The position numbers and the translations under genes were made by a program. The notes below the pieces were generated by a model. The model searched no databases and had not been told where the DNA came from. It was given only the letters and a program-made list of their open reading frames with translations. Below, one piece after another: positions 24,376 to 37,042 of a stretch of DNA of 64,000 bases. Each line of letters begins with the position of its first letter. The stretch's first letter is position 1. The DNA is from Parazoarcus communis (GTDB lineage: Bacteria > Pseudomonadota > Gammaproteobacteria > Burkholderiales > Rhodocyclaceae), in the NCBI RefSeq assembly GCF_003111665.1, contig NZ_CP022188.1:868001-932000 (forward strand), read 5' to 3'.

Positions 24376-24855
24376 ATGTCCCAGCGCCCGTTCAAGACCC
24401 TCGGCATCCAGCAGATCGCCATTGGCGGCCCGAGCAAGGAAAAGCTCAAGACGCTGTGGGTCGACATGCTCGGCCTCGAGGTCACCGGCAACTTCGTCTC
24501 CGAGCGTGAAAACGTCGACGAGGACATCTGCGCCATGGGCGCCGGTGCATTCAAGGTCGAAGTGGATCTGATGCAGCCGCTCGATCCGGAAAAGAAACCG
24601 GCGGTGCACACCACCCCGCTGAACCATGTCGGCGTGTGGATCGACGATCTGCCCAAGGCGGTGGAGTGGCTCAGCGCGCAGGGCGTGCGCTTTGCGCCCG
24701 GCGGCATTCGTCGCGGCGCGGCGGGCTTCGACATCACCTTCCTGCATCCGAAAGGCAATGAGGAATTCCCCATCGGTGGTGAGGGCGTGCTGATCGAACT
24801 GGTGCAGGCCCCCCCCGAGGTCGTCGAAGCCTTCGCCCGTCTGGCGGCTGCCTGA
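24376..24855 (+). CDS. VOC-family protein, possible methylmalonyl-CoA epimerase-like enzyme
   Basis: A 159-residue single-chain glyoxalase-fold protein with two beta-alpha-beta-beta modules. Three of four expected metal ligands are visible: Glu62 (KVEVDL), His84 (LNHVGVWID) and Glu141 (LIELVQ). The first position, normally His, is Gln13 (IQQIAIGG). AGGAGG lies close before the ATG. Lactoylglutathione lyase, epimerase and dioxygenase activities all occur in this superfamily. The surrounding propionyl-CoA genes make an epimerase plausible, but the altered ligand argues for caution. Confidence 0.83.
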   Translation: MSQRPFKTLGIQQIAIGGPSKEKLKTLWVDMLGLEVTGNFVSERENVDEDICAMGAGAFKVEVDLMQPLDPEKKPAVHTTPLNHVGVWIDDLPKAVEWLSAQGVRFAPGGIRRGAAGFDITFLHPKGNEEFPIGGEGVLIELVQAPPEVVEAFARLAAA

Positions 24856-24861
24856 AAGTCC

Positions 24862-25734
24862 TCAGCGCGTGGCGACCCTGAAGGTGTCGCACGCGCTCAG
24901 GGTGCCCGCGTTAAGCCCGTTGCGGAACCACTGCGCACGCTGGGCAGCGGTTCCATGGGTGAAGCTGTCGGGCACGGCATAGCCACGCGCCTGTTTCTGC
25001 AGGTGATCGTCGCCGGTCGCGGCCGCTGCAGCCAGCGCCTCTTCTACGTCGCCCGCCTCCAGCACCTGCCTGCTGCGATCCGCATGGTGCGCCCAGACCC
25101 CGGCCAGGCAATCAGCCTGCAACTCGAGTTTGACCGAGAGCAGATTGCCTTCGCGCTCGGACAGGCGCTGTCGCGCAGCCTGCACCTTGGCCGACACACC
25201 GAGCTGGTTCTGCACGTGATGCCCGACCTCGTGCGCGATGACGTAGGCCTGGGCGAAATCTCCGGGTGCGCGGAAGCGATCACGCAGTTCATTGAAGAAA
25301 TTCAGATCGAGATAGATCTTGCTGTCGGCCGGACAGTAAAACGGCCCCATCGCCGCCTGCCCGAGTCCGCATGCGCTCTGTGTGGCACCACTGAACAGCA
25401 CCAGTCGCGGCTCCTGATAGCGTCGCCCACCGGCGTCGAACATCGCACGCCAGGTGTCTTCGGTGTCGGCCAGCACCATCGACACGAAGCGGGCCGCATC
25501 GTCTGCCCCAGGTCCGCTTGAGACTCGCGGGCGACTCACCTCCGACGCCGGCGGATTCATCACGCCGGCCCCGTTGAGCACCACACTGGGATCGACGCCA
25601 AAGTACATGGCGACCAGCGCGAGCACGATGGTACCGAGCCCGATCCGGCCGCGTCCGCCAATCCCCCGTCTGGGCGCGCCCTGCCCCCGACGGTCCTCGA
25701 TATTGCTGCTTTCCCTGCCATTGTCGAAACGCAT
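24862..25734 (-). CDS. Neutral zinc metallopeptidase, YpfJ family
   Basis: A 290-residue protein of the YpfJ/Zn_peptidase family (PF04228 type). A membrane anchor (about 29-50, IGLGTIVLALVAMYFG) is followed by a periplasmic domain with the zinc motif HEVGHHVQ, preceded by FCPADSKIYLDL-like and followed by LQADCLAGVWAHH. The cytoplasmic N-terminus is short and charged. Substrate is unknown for the family. Its stop faces the VOC gene stop, so the two are convergent. Confidence 0.88.
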   Translation of the reverse strand: MRFDNGRESSNIEDRRGQGAPRRGIGGRGRIGLGTIVLALVAMYFGVDPSVVLNGAGVMNPPASEVSRPRVSSGPGADDAARFVSMVLADTEDTWRAMFDAGGRRYQEPRLVLFSGATQSACGLGQAAMGPFYCPADSKIYLDLNFFNELRDRFRAPGDFAQAYVIAHEVGHHVQNQLGVSAKVQAARQRLSEREGNLLSVKLELQADCLAGVWAHHADRSRQVLEAGDVEEALAAAAATGDDHLQKQARGYAVPDSFTHGTAAQRAQWFRNGLNAGTLSACDTFRVATR

Positions 25735-25790
25735 CGTGGCTCTCCGCCTGCCTGTGTGCGTATCATCCTGCGATCGGGCCCGGCGTCAAC

Positions 25791-25820
25791 AAAAAAACGG
25801 GCCCGACAATGCGGACCCGT
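25791..25820 (-). terminator. Intrinsic terminator of the KamA-type gene
   Basis: On the minus strand ACGGGTCCG and CGGGCCCGT pair (one mismatch) around a six-base loop and are followed by a run of seven T. It lies 31 bases after the stop of the radical SAM gene, which it serves. Confidence 0.8.
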
Positions 25821-25850
25821 CCTGTTTATGCCTTCCCTGAGCTGACGCGA

Positions 25851-27242
25851 TCAGGCCTCGGCGCCAACCTTGTCGTCGCGGATGGCGTCGTACTCGTCCT
25901 CCCAGAACCACTTCTCCTCGCCAAATGCGGGCTTGAGGTGATGCAGCCAGGTCGCCTCCTCGTCGTACTTCGCGAAGAAGGGGCGTTGCACCCAATCCGG
26001 ATTCCGGCCCTGGATGAAGCGCAGCACAAACACCTTCTCGCCGTTGATCTCGGACACGCCCTGCACCTCGACCTTGCCCGGGCTGGCGCTCATGCTCGGA
26101 CCACGCGCGGTGCGGGCCAGACCGGACACCTGCTGGATGGCTTCGCGATAGATCTCCCACGCCCGCGCCAGCGGAACCTCGAAGTAGTTGCGCGCACCGG
26201 TATCGCGCTCCACGAAGAAATAGTAGGGAATGATGCCGAGGCTGACCTGAGTCTTCCACATCCGCGCCCACACTGCGGGATCGTCGTTGATGTGCTTGAT
26301 CAGGGGGCCCTGCGCACGAATGACCGCACCGGTCGAGCGGATGCGCCGGATTGCCGCACGTGCGGCCGGCGTTTCCATTTCGCGCCAGTGGTTGTAATGC
26401 GCCATCAAGGCCACATGCTTGCCGGCCTTGACCATGCGTTCGAGCAGCTCGATGAGTTCGTCGGCATCGGCTGCGCCAAGGAAACGGTGGGGCCAGAAGC
26501 TGAGCGCCTTGGTGCCGATACGAACGGTCTGGATGTGGTCGAACTCCGGCGCCAGCAGTGGCTCAAGATAGCCCTGCAGATGCTTGGTCTTCATCACCAT
26601 CGGATCGCCACCGGTGAACAGCAGGTCGGTGACTTCATTATGCTCGCGCAGGTAGCCGTGCAGCATCCGCGCTTCCGACGCCGCGATGCGCAGCGTCTTG
26701 TCGCCGACGAACTGCGCCCAGCGGAAACAGAAAGTGCAGTAACTGTGGCAGGTCTGCCCCTGGCTGGGGAAGAACAGCACGGTCTCGCGGTACTTGTGCT
26801 GGATGCCTTCGATGCGGTTGCCCTCGGCATCGCGCGGCATGTTCATCTCCATCTGGTCAGCAGGATGGGGATTGAGCTCCAGCCTTACCTCGTGCGCAGC
26901 CGCGTCGATCACGGCCTTGTCGGCACCTTCGCGATAAAGCGTGGCAATACGGTCGAAGTGCGCGTCGGTCAGCATGCCGCGCTGCGGGAAGGTCAGCTGG
27001 TAGATCGGATCATCGGGCACACGGTCCCAGTCGATCAGCTCGTCGACAACGTACTGGTTCACCCGGAACGGCAGCACGGTGGACACCACCTTCATCTCGA
27101 AGCGTGCCTCTTCCGACATGCGGGTCAGGGGCTCGATGCGATCGAGGTCGCGCTGGGTAAACACCTGGAAGGGGCGATCTTCAACCTCATCAACACGGGC
27201 AATGGGCCAGGTACGAGCCAAGGTCGGCGTTTGTTGTCTCAT
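25851..27242 (-). CDS. KamA-family radical SAM protein (lysine 2,3-aminomutase-like)
   Basis: A 463-residue radical SAM enzyme with the cluster motif CHSYCTFC (Cys165, Cys169, Cys172), LNPHPADQ upstream, LFTGGDPMV after it and an SPGKVEVQG segment where lysine aminomutases carry the PLP lysine. AGAGGAGA precedes the chosen ATG; an in-frame extension of 61 codons upstream is low-complexity. The family includes lysine and glutamate 2,3-aminomutases and EpmB. It is longer than EpmB (about 340) and stands alone without epmA or efp, so an amino acid aminomutase or an unknown role is more likely. Confidence 0.84.
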   Translation of the reverse strand: MRQQTPTLARTWPIARVDEVEDRPFQVFTQRDLDRIEPLTRMSEEARFEMKVVSTVLPFRVNQYVVDELIDWDRVPDDPIYQLTFPQRGMLTDAHFDRIATLYREGADKAVIDAAAHEVRLELNPHPADQMEMNMPRDAEGNRIEGIQHKYRETVLFFPSQGQTCHSYCTFCFRWAQFVGDKTLRIAASEARMLHGYLREHNEVTDLLFTGGDPMVMKTKHLQGYLEPLLAPEFDHIQTVRIGTKALSFWPHRFLGAADADELIELLERMVKAGKHVALMAHYNHWREMETPAARAAIRRIRSTGAVIRAQGPLIKHINDDPAVWARMWKTQVSLGIIPYYFFVERDTGARNYFEVPLARAWEIYREAIQQVSGLARTARGPSMSASPGKVEVQGVSEINGEKVFVLRFIQGRNPDWVQRPFFAKYDEEATWLHHLKPAFGEEKWFWEDEYDAIRDDKVGAEA

Positions 27243-27472
27243 TATCGATCTCCTCTTTGCATCGGACACCACCCCCTGAGGCGACAGGGTCGTCGGATAA
27301 GCTGTAACCGGGTACGGGTGGGGACCGGGGGCTGCGTGGCCAATGGGCGAATGCCTCAATGCCGGTCCGGGTGAGGCCGACGAGTGAATCCGTCGGCGCT
27401 GAGTCGCACCATTATATGCGGCCACTTAGTTTTGCGCAAATATAACCAGCGAGGACACACTGGTCGGATGCA

Positions 27473-29914
27473 TCAGCCGAAGTCGAGTTCCCCGGCCTCA
27501 AGCGGATGCCCGAAGAGATAGCCCTGGCATGCCGAACATCCGAGCCGGGTCAGGAAAGCCAGCTGTTCGGCCGTTTCAACGCCCTCGGCGATCACGCTGA
27601 GCTGCAGCTGTCGCGCCATCGCAACCACCGTCGACACGATCATTCGATCGTTCTCATCCTCGACGATATCGGCCACGAAACTGCGGTCGATCTTGAGCGC
27701 ATCGACGGGGAAACGCTTGAGATAGGCCAGCGACGAATAGCCTGTACCGAAGTCATCGATGGAGAACTTCACGCCGATTGCCTTAAGCTCTTCCAGCACC
27801 CTGACCGCCTGGTCGGGCTTGTGCATGATCGCGCTCTCGGTGAGCTCCAGGGTCAGCATGCTCGCGGGGAAACCACTGCGATCCAGCACGCGGCGCACGG
27901 TATCGACCAGCGCCCCGTCCGCAAACTGGCGCGACGAGATGTTGACCGCGATCGGCATGACCCGCCCTCCGTCGAGCCAGGCTCGTCCCTGCCTGCACGC
28001 CTCCTCCAGCACCCAGATGCCGAGCGGTACGATCAGCCCGGTCTCTTCGGCCACCGGGATGAAACGCAGGGGCGACACCAGCCCGTCGGCCGGGTGGCGC
28101 CAGCGCACCAGCGCCTCGACCCCGGTCGTGTATCCGGAAGCCACCGCAACCACAGGCTGGTAGTGCAGAACGAGCTCATTGCGCTCGAGCGCCCTGCGCA
28201 AGGCGGTTTCCAGCGCCAAACGCTCCTGCGCTGCAATCGTGAGCGCCTCGGTGTAGAAACGATAGACGTTCCGTCCGGCCGCCTTGGCCTCGTACAGCGC
28301 GGCATCCGCATTGCGGATCAGCTGCTGATGGTCATCGTTGTCATCCGGGTAGATGCTGATGCCGATACTCGCACCGACGAACACCTCCTCTCCGCTGCGC
28401 AGCTGGAACGGCTGGTTCATCAGCTCGATCATCTCGAGCGCAAAGCTGGCGACATCGTCGACCCTGTCGACGCGGTCGAGCAGGATCACGAACTCGTCTC
28501 CACCGAGCCGGGCGAGCGTATCTTCCGCCCGCATCCGCCCGTGCAGCCGGCGTGCGATTTCGACCAGCAACTCGTCACCCACAGGATGGCCAAGACTGTC
28601 GTTGACGTTCTTGAAGCGGTCGATGTCCATGAACAGCGCCGCCATGATCTTGCCGCTGCGCCGAACCCGTTCCGCGCCGTGCTCGAGGCGGAGGTTGAGC
28701 AGCACCCGGTTCGGAAGGTCGGTCAGCGCATCGTAGTGCGCCAGATGCTGGAGCTGCGCCTCGGCGTGCTTCATGTGGCTGATATCGGAAAACACGCCGA
28801 CGAAATGGGTGATGAAACCTTCCTCGTCGCGCACCACCGACAGGGTCAGCAGTTCCGGAAAAATCTCGCCATTCTTCCGCCGGTTCCAGATTTCGCCTTG
28901 CCAGTGGCCAGTGACACTCACTTCGCGCCACATCTCACGGTAGAAGCGCGCACTCTGCCGCCCCGAACTCAACATGGTCGGCCGCTGGCCGATGGCCTCC
29001 TCTTCGGTGAAGCCGGTGATCACGGTAAACGCCCGGTTGACCGCCACGATGCGCTGGTCCACATCGGTGATGAGCACCGCCTCCGCGGTATTCTCGAAGA
29101 CGGCCGCAGCCTGCTTCAGCTTTCCTTCGGCATGCTTCTGTTCGGTAATGTCCTGAGCGGTGCCCAAGCCCGCGATCAGGCGTCCCTCATCGTCGTATTG
29201 CAGTTCGGCACGCTCATGCACCCATCTCACGTGGCCATCGACAATGACCCGGTGCTGCACGTCAAGTCCGGCCCCTGCCCTCGCCGCCCGCCACGCGGCG
29301 TCGACCCGGAGGCGGTCCTCCGGATGCACCGCGTTGAGGAAACTCTCATAGCTCACCGGCGTGCCGACCGGCAGACCGAAAATGCGATAGGTCTCGGCCG
29401 ACCAGACCAGTTGCCGTTCGACGAGACTGATCTGCCAGCTTCCTGTTCGCGCCACAGTCTGGGCTTGCTCCAGCGACGCCTGGCTTGCACGCAGGGCCGC
29501 TTCGGCCTGCTTGAGCGAAGTGATGTCACGGCTGACCCCCATCAGGCCGGAAAAGCCCCGGGCACCAAAGAACGGCGTTTTCAGGGTGTCGAGCACGACC
29601 TCGCGACCGTCGGGATAGACAATCCGTTCTTCCTGGCGACGGGCCACGCCAGACTCTATTACGCGCCGGTCCAGCGCCATATAGGAAGCTGCAAGCTCTG
29701 CGCCGAAGAGGTCGCCATCGGTGCGACCGATGATCTCCGCTTCGGCCCTATTGACGTAGGCTTCGAATGCACGATTGCAGCCGAGATAGCGCCCCTCTTC
29801 ATCCTTGAAAAAAACGAAATCGGGAAGCGCGTCGATGAACACGCGCAGCAAGCCCTCGTCCCGGTCGAGGAGCGAGCACGCTGCCGAAATTTCGTTCAGG
29901 GATGCGGGCTTCAT
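27473..29914 (-). CDS. PAS-PAS-PAS-GGDEF-EAL cyclic-di-GMP protein
   Basis: An 813-residue soluble signalling protein with three PAS domains, a GGDEF domain with intact LGGDEF and an inhibitory site RAED five residues before it, and an EAL domain in which EALVRW, NISSRQF, ELTES, DDFGTGYSS, LKIDRSF and AEGVET are all present. Both diguanylate cyclase and phosphodiesterase activity are therefore possible. The ATG at 29914 has a weak TGGA ribosome site; an ATG at 29959 has none. Alone in its transcription unit. Confidence 0.92.
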   Translation of the reverse strand: MKPASLNEISAACSLLDRDEGLLRVFIDALPDFVFFKDEEGRYLGCNRAFEAYVNRAEAEIIGRTDGDLFGAELAASYMALDRRVIESGVARRQEERIVYPDGREVVLDTLKTPFFGARGFSGLMGVSRDITSLKQAEAALRASQASLEQAQTVARTGSWQISLVERQLVWSAETYRIFGLPVGTPVSYESFLNAVHPEDRLRVDAAWRAARAGAGLDVQHRVIVDGHVRWVHERAELQYDDEGRLIAGLGTAQDITEQKHAEGKLKQAAAVFENTAEAVLITDVDQRIVAVNRAFTVITGFTEEEAIGQRPTMLSSGRQSARFYREMWREVSVTGHWQGEIWNRRKNGEIFPELLTLSVVRDEEGFITHFVGVFSDISHMKHAEAQLQHLAHYDALTDLPNRVLLNLRLEHGAERVRRSGKIMAALFMDIDRFKNVNDSLGHPVGDELLVEIARRLHGRMRAEDTLARLGGDEFVILLDRVDRVDDVASFALEMIELMNQPFQLRSGEEVFVGASIGISIYPDDNDDHQQLIRNADAALYEAKAAGRNVYRFYTEALTIAAQERLALETALRRALERNELVLHYQPVVAVASGYTTGVEALVRWRHPADGLVSPLRFIPVAEETGLIVPLGIWVLEEACRQGRAWLDGGRVMPIAVNISSRQFADGALVDTVRRVLDRSGFPASMLTLELTESAIMHKPDQAVRVLEELKAIGVKFSIDDFGTGYSSLAYLKRFPVDALKIDRSFVADIVEDENDRMIVSTVVAMARQLQLSVIAEGVETAEQLAFLTRLGCSACQGYLFGHPLEAGELDFG

Positions 29915-30016
29915 CGAACATCCACGCCTTCTGGCTATATCACCGTCATTTTGACCCATCGCCGACGTTTTGCGAAATTCATTTTCCGAGCCCGCAATGA
30001 ATCGACCCGGTTAACG

Positions 30017-30041
30017 AAAAAGGGCCCGCTTGCGCGGGCCC
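30017..30041 (-). terminator. Intrinsic terminator of the pcc operon
   Basis: GGGCCCGC and GCGGGCCC make a perfect eight-base-pair stem with a four-base loop, and the minus strand then reads TTTTT. It lies about 85 bases after the pccA stop. Confidence 0.85.
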
Positions 30042-30126
30042 GCCCTCCGACGGGCACCCCGCCGGACAAGCCGGCGACGTCTCCCTCCCCATCGAACGAA
30101 ACAAGGATCGGCCTGACAGCCGCCGA

Positions 30127-32118
<1,992 letters not shown>

Positions 32119-32137
32119 ATCTATCCCTTTCCCTGGC

Positions 32138-33670
32138 TTACAGCGGAATGTTGCCGTGCTTGCGCCACGGGTTCTCGAGTTCCTTGTCCTTGAGCATGGC
32201 CAGCGAACGGCACACGCGCTTGCGCGTTTCGTGCGGCATGATCACGTCGTCGATGAAGCCACGCGCACCGGCCACGAACGGATTGGCGAAACGGGCCTTG
32301 TACTCGGCCTCGCGCTCGGCAATCTTGGCGGGATCGTTCTTTTCCTCGCGGAAGATGATCTCCACCGCGCCCTTCGGGCCCATCACCGCGATTTCGGCCG
32401 ACGGCCAGGCGAAGTTGACGTCGCCGCGCAGGTGCTTGGAGCTCATCACGTCATACGCACCGCCGTAGGCCTTGCGCGTGATCAGGGTGACCTTCGGCAC
32501 GGTGCACTCGGCGTAGGCGTAGAGCAGTTTGGCGCCATGCTTGATGATGCCGCCGTATTCCTGGCTGGTGCCGGGCATGAAGCCGGGCACGTCGACCAGG
32601 GTCACGACCGGGATGTTGAACGCATCGCAGAAGCGCACGAAACGCGCCGCCTTGATCGAGCTCTTGATGTCGAGGCAGCCGGCCAGCACGAGCGGCTGGT
32701 TGGCGACGATACCGACCGGAGAGCCTTCCATGCGGGCGAAGCCGATGATGATGTTCTTGGCGTAGTCGGGCTGCAGCTCGAAGAAATCGCCGTCGTCGAC
32801 CATCTTGACGATCAGCTCTTTCATGTCATACGGCTGGTTCGGGTTCGCCGGCACCAGGGTGTCGAGCGAGAAGTCGAGGCGGTCGGCGGGGTCGACTGCC
32901 GGAATTGCAGGCGGCTTCTCGCGGTTACTCGAAGGCAGGAAGCCCACCAGACGGCGGGTCATCATCAGCGCTTCGACATCGTTCTCGAAGGCGAGGTCGG
33001 CCACACCGGACTTGGTGTTGTGGGTGATCGCGCCACCCAGCTCTTCGGCGGTGACTTCCTCGTGGGTCACGGTCTTGACCACTTCGGGACCGGTGACGAA
33101 CATGTAGGAGGAGTCCTTCACCATGAAGATGAAGTCGGTCATGGCCGGGCTATACACCGCGCCGCCGGCACACGGCCCCATGATCAGCGAAATCTGCGGC
33201 ACCACGCCTGAGGCCATCACGTTGCGCTGGAACACGTCGGCGTAGCCGCCGAGCGAATCCACGCCTTCCTGAATACGTGCGCCACCCGAGTCGTTGAGGC
33301 CGATCACCGGCGCACCGACCTTCATCGCGTGGTCCATCACCTTGCAGATCTTCTCGGCGTGGGTTTCCGACAGCGAGCCGCCGAACACGGTGAAATCCTG
33401 CGAGAACACGAACACCAGACGACCATTCACGGTGCCATAGCCGGTGACGACACCGTCGCCCGGGATATGGTCGGCATTCATGCCGAAATCGTTGCAGCGG
33501 TGCTCCTTGAACATGTCCCACTCTTCGAAGCTGCCGTCGTCGAGGAACAGTTCGATACGCTCGCGTGCAGTGAGCTTGCCCTTGGCGTGCTGGGCGTCGA
33601 TGCGCTTCTGGCCACCGCCCAGACGGGCCTTGGCGCGCTTCTCGTCCAGCTGACGAATGATGTCTTGCAT
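32138..33670 (-). CDS. pccB: Propionyl-CoA carboxylase beta subunit
   Basis: A 510-residue carboxyltransferase that moves CO2 from biotin to propionyl-CoA, giving (S)-methylmalonyl-CoA. Crotonase-fold halves show [38 protein letters not shown] (parts of it) and the C-terminal [12 protein letters not shown], all typical of PccB. AAGGAGGT precedes the ATG. It lies in one operon with pccA, with meaB and mcm upstream on the same strand. Confidence 0.94.
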   Translation of the reverse strand: MQDIIRQLDEKRAKARLGGGQKRIDAQHAKGKLTARERIELFLDDGSFEEWDMFKEHRCNDFGMNADHIPGDGVVTGYGTVNGRLVFVFSQDFTVFGGSLSETHAEKICKVMDHAMKVGAPVIGLNDSGGARIQEGVDSLGGYADVFQRNVMASGVVPQISLIMGPCAGGAVYSPAMTDFIFMVKDSSYMFVTGPEVVKTVTHEEVTAEELGGAITHNTKSGVADLAFENDVEALMMTRRLVGFLPSSNREKPPAIPAVDPADRLDFSLDTLVPANPNQPYDMKELIVKMVDDGDFFELQPDYAKNIIIGFARMEGSPVGIVANQPLVLAGCLDIKSSIKAARFVRFCDAFNIPVVTLVDVPGFMPGTSQEYGGIIKHGAKLLYAYAECTVPKVTLITRKAYGGAYDVMSSKHLRGDVNFAWPSAEIAVMGPKGAVEIIFREEKNDPAKIAEREAEYKARFANPFVAGARGFIDDVIMPHETRKRVCRSLAMLKDKELENPWRKHGNIPL

Positions 33671-33764
33671 TGATAACCTCCTTCGCGGGTTTCCTGTGTG
33701 CGCGTTCGCTACTTCAGTGCAGACGCGCAATCCTTTGCTGCATGTGTCAGTTGATTCGGGTGAT

Positions 33765-34775
33765 TCAATTCAGGTAGCTCAGAAGCTTGAGCGCCGCAGC
33801 CGACGGCGTCGTCGTGCCCTGCTCGACCGCGCTCGCCAGATCCGGCAGATCCCGCCTCACTTGCGGGTGGCTGCGGAAGCGGCTGCGCAGGCCGTTGTCG
33901 ATCATGTCCCACATCCAGGCCAGCGCCTGATGGCGACGCTTGGCATCAAACTCGCCCGTTCTGCTCAGGGTTTCGCGGTAACGCGTCACCTGCTCCCAGA
34001 ACTCGGCGACCCCTTCATTCCTGAGCGCAGACAGGGTGATGACCGGCACGACCCAGTTCTGACTCATCGGCCGCAGCATGTGCAGCGCGGTCTTGATCTG
34101 CGACTTCGCCCGCATCGCGGCGGAAGGGTCGATGTCGGCCTTGTTGATGACGATCAGATCGGCGATCTCCATGATGCCTTTCTTGATCGCCTGCAGGTCG
34201 TCACCGGCGTTGGGCAACTGCAGCAGGCAGAAGATGTCGGTCATGCCGGCGACCGCGGTTTCCGACTGGCCCACACCCACCGTCTCGACAATGATCACGT
34301 CGAAACCGGACGCCTCGCAGACCAGCATGGTCTCCCGCGTTTTCTCCGCCACACCGCCGAGGCTGCACGCCGAGGGACTGGGCCGGATATAGGCGCCAGG
34401 ATTCTGGCTCAGGTGCTCCATGCGCGTCTTGTCGCCGAGAATCGAGCCGCCACTCACCGACGAGGACGGGTCGACCGCGAGCACCGCCACACGCAGCCCC
34501 TGCTCGATCAGGTACAGACCAAGGCCTTCGATGAAGGTCGATTTCCCCACGCCGGGCACGCCAGAAATACCCACCCGGATGGACTTGCCGGTATGCGGCA
34601 GCAGGGCTTCGAGCACGGCGCGTGCACGGGCCTTGTGATCATCGCGCTGCGATTCGATCAGGGTAATGGTCTTGGCGAGCGGACGCAGTTTGCGCGCAAG
34701 CACGCCATCGACCAGCGCCTGATCGGCGGCGTCGGTTGCCGGCAGCTGCGGGGACACGGAATCGGAAGCGTTCAT
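33765..34775 (-). CDS. meaB: Methylmalonyl-CoA mutase-associated GTPase MeaB
   Basis: A 336-residue G3E-type P-loop GTPase that protects and reloads the mutase with adenosylcobalamin. Motifs are GVPGVGKST (72-80), [27 protein letters not shown] and NKAD. It lies between mcm and pccB on the same strand. Because icmF has its own fused G domain, this copy is expected to serve the mcm-encoded mutase. Confidence 0.94.
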   Translation of the reverse strand: MNASDSVSPQLPATDAADQALVDGVLARKLRPLAKTITLIESQRDDHKARARAVLEALLPHTGKSIRVGISGVPGVGKSTFIEGLGLYLIEQGLRVAVLAVDPSSSVSGGSILGDKTRMEHLSQNPGAYIRPSPSACSLGGVAEKTRETMLVCEASGFDVIIVETVGVGQSETAVAGMTDIFCLLQLPNAGDDLQAIKKGIMEIADLIVINKADIDPSAAMRAKSQIKTALHMLRPMSQNWVVPVITLSALRNEGVAEFWEQVTRYRETLSRTGEFDAKRRHQALAWMWDMIDNGLRSRFRSHPQVRRDLPDLASAVEQGTTTPSAAALKLLSYLN

Positions 34776-34807
34776 CGGTCTCGGGGCAAAGACGAAGGTA
34801 ACGAACT

Positions 34808-34848
34808 CAGGCGCGGCGAAACGGCAATACTACCGTCCGCCGCGCCTG
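34808..34848. repeat. Long hairpin between mcm and meaB
   Basis: CAGGCGCGGCG (34808-34818) and CGCCGCGCCTG (34838-34848) form an 11-base-pair stem; inside it ACGG and CCGT can pair again. No T run follows on either strand. It sits in the 79-base spacer after the mcm stop and may limit read-through or protect the upstream message. Confidence 0.5.
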
Positions 34849-34854
34849 CCGCAA

Positions 34855-37020
34855 TCAGGCCTTGGCCCGTGCAGCGCGAATCTGCTTGAGCACTTCGCGC
34901 GCGGACTTCTGAATCGGCGTACCCGGCCCGAAGATGCCCTTGGCGCCGGCAGCGTACAGCGTGTCATAGTCCTGCGCCGGGATCACGCCACCAACGAAGA
35001 CAATGATGTCGTCCGCGCCCTGGGCCTTGAGACCGTTGATCACGGCAGGAACCAGCGTCTTGTGGCCTGCCGCGAGGCTGGAGCAGCCGACCGCATGAAC
35101 GTCGTTCTCCACCGCGTGACGCGCCACCTCTTCCGGGGTCTGGAACAGCGGACCGACGTCGATATCGAAGCCGAGGTCGGCAAAGGCCGACGCCACCACC
35201 TTGGCGCCGCGGTCGTGACCGTCCTGACCGAGCTTGGCGATCATGATGCGCGGACGACGGCCCTCTTCTGCCACGAAGGCTTCGATGTCGGCCTTGAGTT
35301 CTTTCCAGTCGCTGTCGTTTTCCACCACGGCTCCATAGACGCCAGACACGGCTTGCGGGTTGGCACGGTAACGGCCGAAGACCTTTTCCAGCGCGTCAGA
35401 GATCTCGCCCACGGTTGCGCGCAGACGCACGGCCTTGACGGCGAGATCGAGCAGATTGCCTTCGCTCGTCTCTGCACAGCGGGTCAGTGCATCCAGAGCG
35501 GCCTGCACCGCAGCGCTGTCGCGACTTGCACGGATTTTCGCCAGACGCGCCACCTGCGACTCACGCACCGCGTGGTTGTCGATGTCGAGAATGTCGATCG
35601 GGTCTTCCTTGTCGAGCTTGTACTTGTTTACGCCGACGATGACGTCCTTGCCCGAGTCGATGCGTGCCTGTTTGTCGGCTGCGCACTCCTCGACCTTCAT
35701 CTTCGCCCAGCCCGACTCGACCGCCTTGGTCATGCCGCCCATGGACTCGATCTCTTCGATCAGCTCCCAGGCCTTGTCGGCCATGTCCTGGGTGAGCTTT
35801 TCCATCATGTAGGAGCCAGCCCAGGGATCGACCACATTACAGATGTGGGTCTCTTCCTGGATGATGATCTGGGTGTTGCGTGCAACGCGTGCCGAGAACT
35901 CGGTGGGCAGCGCAATCGCTTCGTCGAGCGCGTTGGTGTGCAGCGACTGGGTACCGCCGAACACGGCCGCCATGGCCTCGATGGTGGTGCGCACCACGTT
36001 GTTGTACGGGTCCTGCTCGGTGAGCGACCAGCCGGAAGTCTGGCTGTGCGTGCGCAGCATCATCGACTTCGGGCTCTTGGGATCGAACTGCTTCATGATC
36101 CGCCACCACAGCAGACGCGCCGCGCGCATCTTGGCGATCTCGAGGTAGAAGTTCATGCCCACCGCCCAGAAGAAGGACAGGCGGCCGGCGAACTTGTCCA
36201 CATCCATGCCGCTGGCGATGCCGGTGCGCACATACTCCAGGCCATCGGCCAGGGTGAAGGCGAGTTCGATGGCCTGGTTCGCGCCGGCTTCCTGGATGTG
36301 GTAACCCGAAATCGAGATCGAGTTGAACTTCGGCATGTGCTGCGCGGTGTAGCCGAAGATGTCGGCGATGATCTTCATCGACGGCGTCGGCGGGTAGATA
36401 TAGGTGTTGCGGACCATGAACTCCTTGAGGATGTCGTTCTGGATGGTCCCCGACAGCTTTTCCTGCGACACGCCCTGCTCTTCGGCAGCGACGATGTAAC
36501 CGGCAAGAATCGGCAGCACCGCACCGTTCATGGTCATCGACACCGAGACCTTGTCGAGCGGGATGTTGTCGAAGAGGATCTTCATGTCTTCGACCGAGTC
36601 GATTGCCACGCCAGCTTTGCCAACGTCGCCGAGCACGCGCGGATTGTCCGAATCGTAGCCGCGGTGGGTGGCCAGGTCGAAGGCCACCGACACGCCCTGA
36701 CCACCAGCGGCAAGCGCCTTGCGGTAGAAGGCATTGGATGCTTCGGCGGTGGAGAAGCCGGCGTACTGGCGGATGGTCCACGGTTTGACCGCATACATCG
36801 TCGGCTGCGGGCCACGCAGGTAGGGCTCGAAGCCCGGCAGGGTATCGGCGTGCTTCAGACCTTCGATATCGGCTGCGGTGTAGAGCGGCTTGACTGTCAG
36901 CCCTTCCGGCGTCGTCCAGTTCAGCTTGGTCACATCGCCTTCAGGGGCGTGCTTGGATGCAGCCTTGGTCCAGGCATCCAGACCGGGCTGGGAATAAGTG
37001 GGCTCGTTGGCGTTCGACAT
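34855..37020 (-). CDS. mcmA: Methylmalonyl-CoA mutase, single-chain
   Basis: A 721-residue adenosylcobalamin enzyme converting (R)-methylmalonyl-CoA to succinyl-CoA. The barrel carries TIRQYAG with Tyr86 and FMVRNT with Arg204, the pair that holds the methylmalonyl carboxylate, and the C-terminal B12 domain carries DGHDRG (Asp600, His602) with GGVIPAQD near the end. It is the homodimeric ScpA/Sbm type with both domains in one chain. The ATG at 37020 follows GAGAGG; an in-frame ATG at 37164 would read through strong hairpins and is rejected. Confidence 0.95.
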   Translation of the reverse strand: MSNANEPTYSQPGLDAWTKAASKHAPEGDVTKLNWTTPEGLTVKPLYTAADIEGLKHADTLPGFEPYLRGPQPTMYAVKPWTIRQYAGFSTAEASNAFYRKALAAGGQGVSVAFDLATHRGYDSDNPRVLGDVGKAGVAIDSVEDMKILFDNIPLDKVSVSMTMNGAVLPILAGYIVAAEEQGVSQEKLSGTIQNDILKEFMVRNTYIYPPTPSMKIIADIFGYTAQHMPKFNSISISGYHIQEAGANQAIELAFTLADGLEYVRTGIASGMDVDKFAGRLSFFWAVGMNFYLEIAKMRAARLLWWRIMKQFDPKSPKSMMLRTHSQTSGWSLTEQDPYNNVVRTTIEAMAAVFGGTQSLHTNALDEAIALPTEFSARVARNTQIIIQEETHICNVVDPWAGSYMMEKLTQDMADKAWELIEEIESMGGMTKAVESGWAKMKVEECAADKQARIDSGKDVIVGVNKYKLDKEDPIDILDIDNHAVRESQVARLAKIRASRDSAAVQAALDALTRCAETSEGNLLDLAVKAVRLRATVGEISDALEKVFGRYRANPQAVSGVYGAVVENDSDWKELKADIEAFVAEEGRRPRIMIAKLGQDGHDRGAKVVASAFADLGFDIDVGPLFQTPEEVARHAVENDVHAVGCSSLAAGHKTLVPAVINGLKAQGADDIIVFVGGVIPAQDYDTLYAAGAKGIFGPGTPIQKSAREVLKQIRAARAKA

Positions 37021-37042
37021 GAAAAACCTCTCTGACACATTG

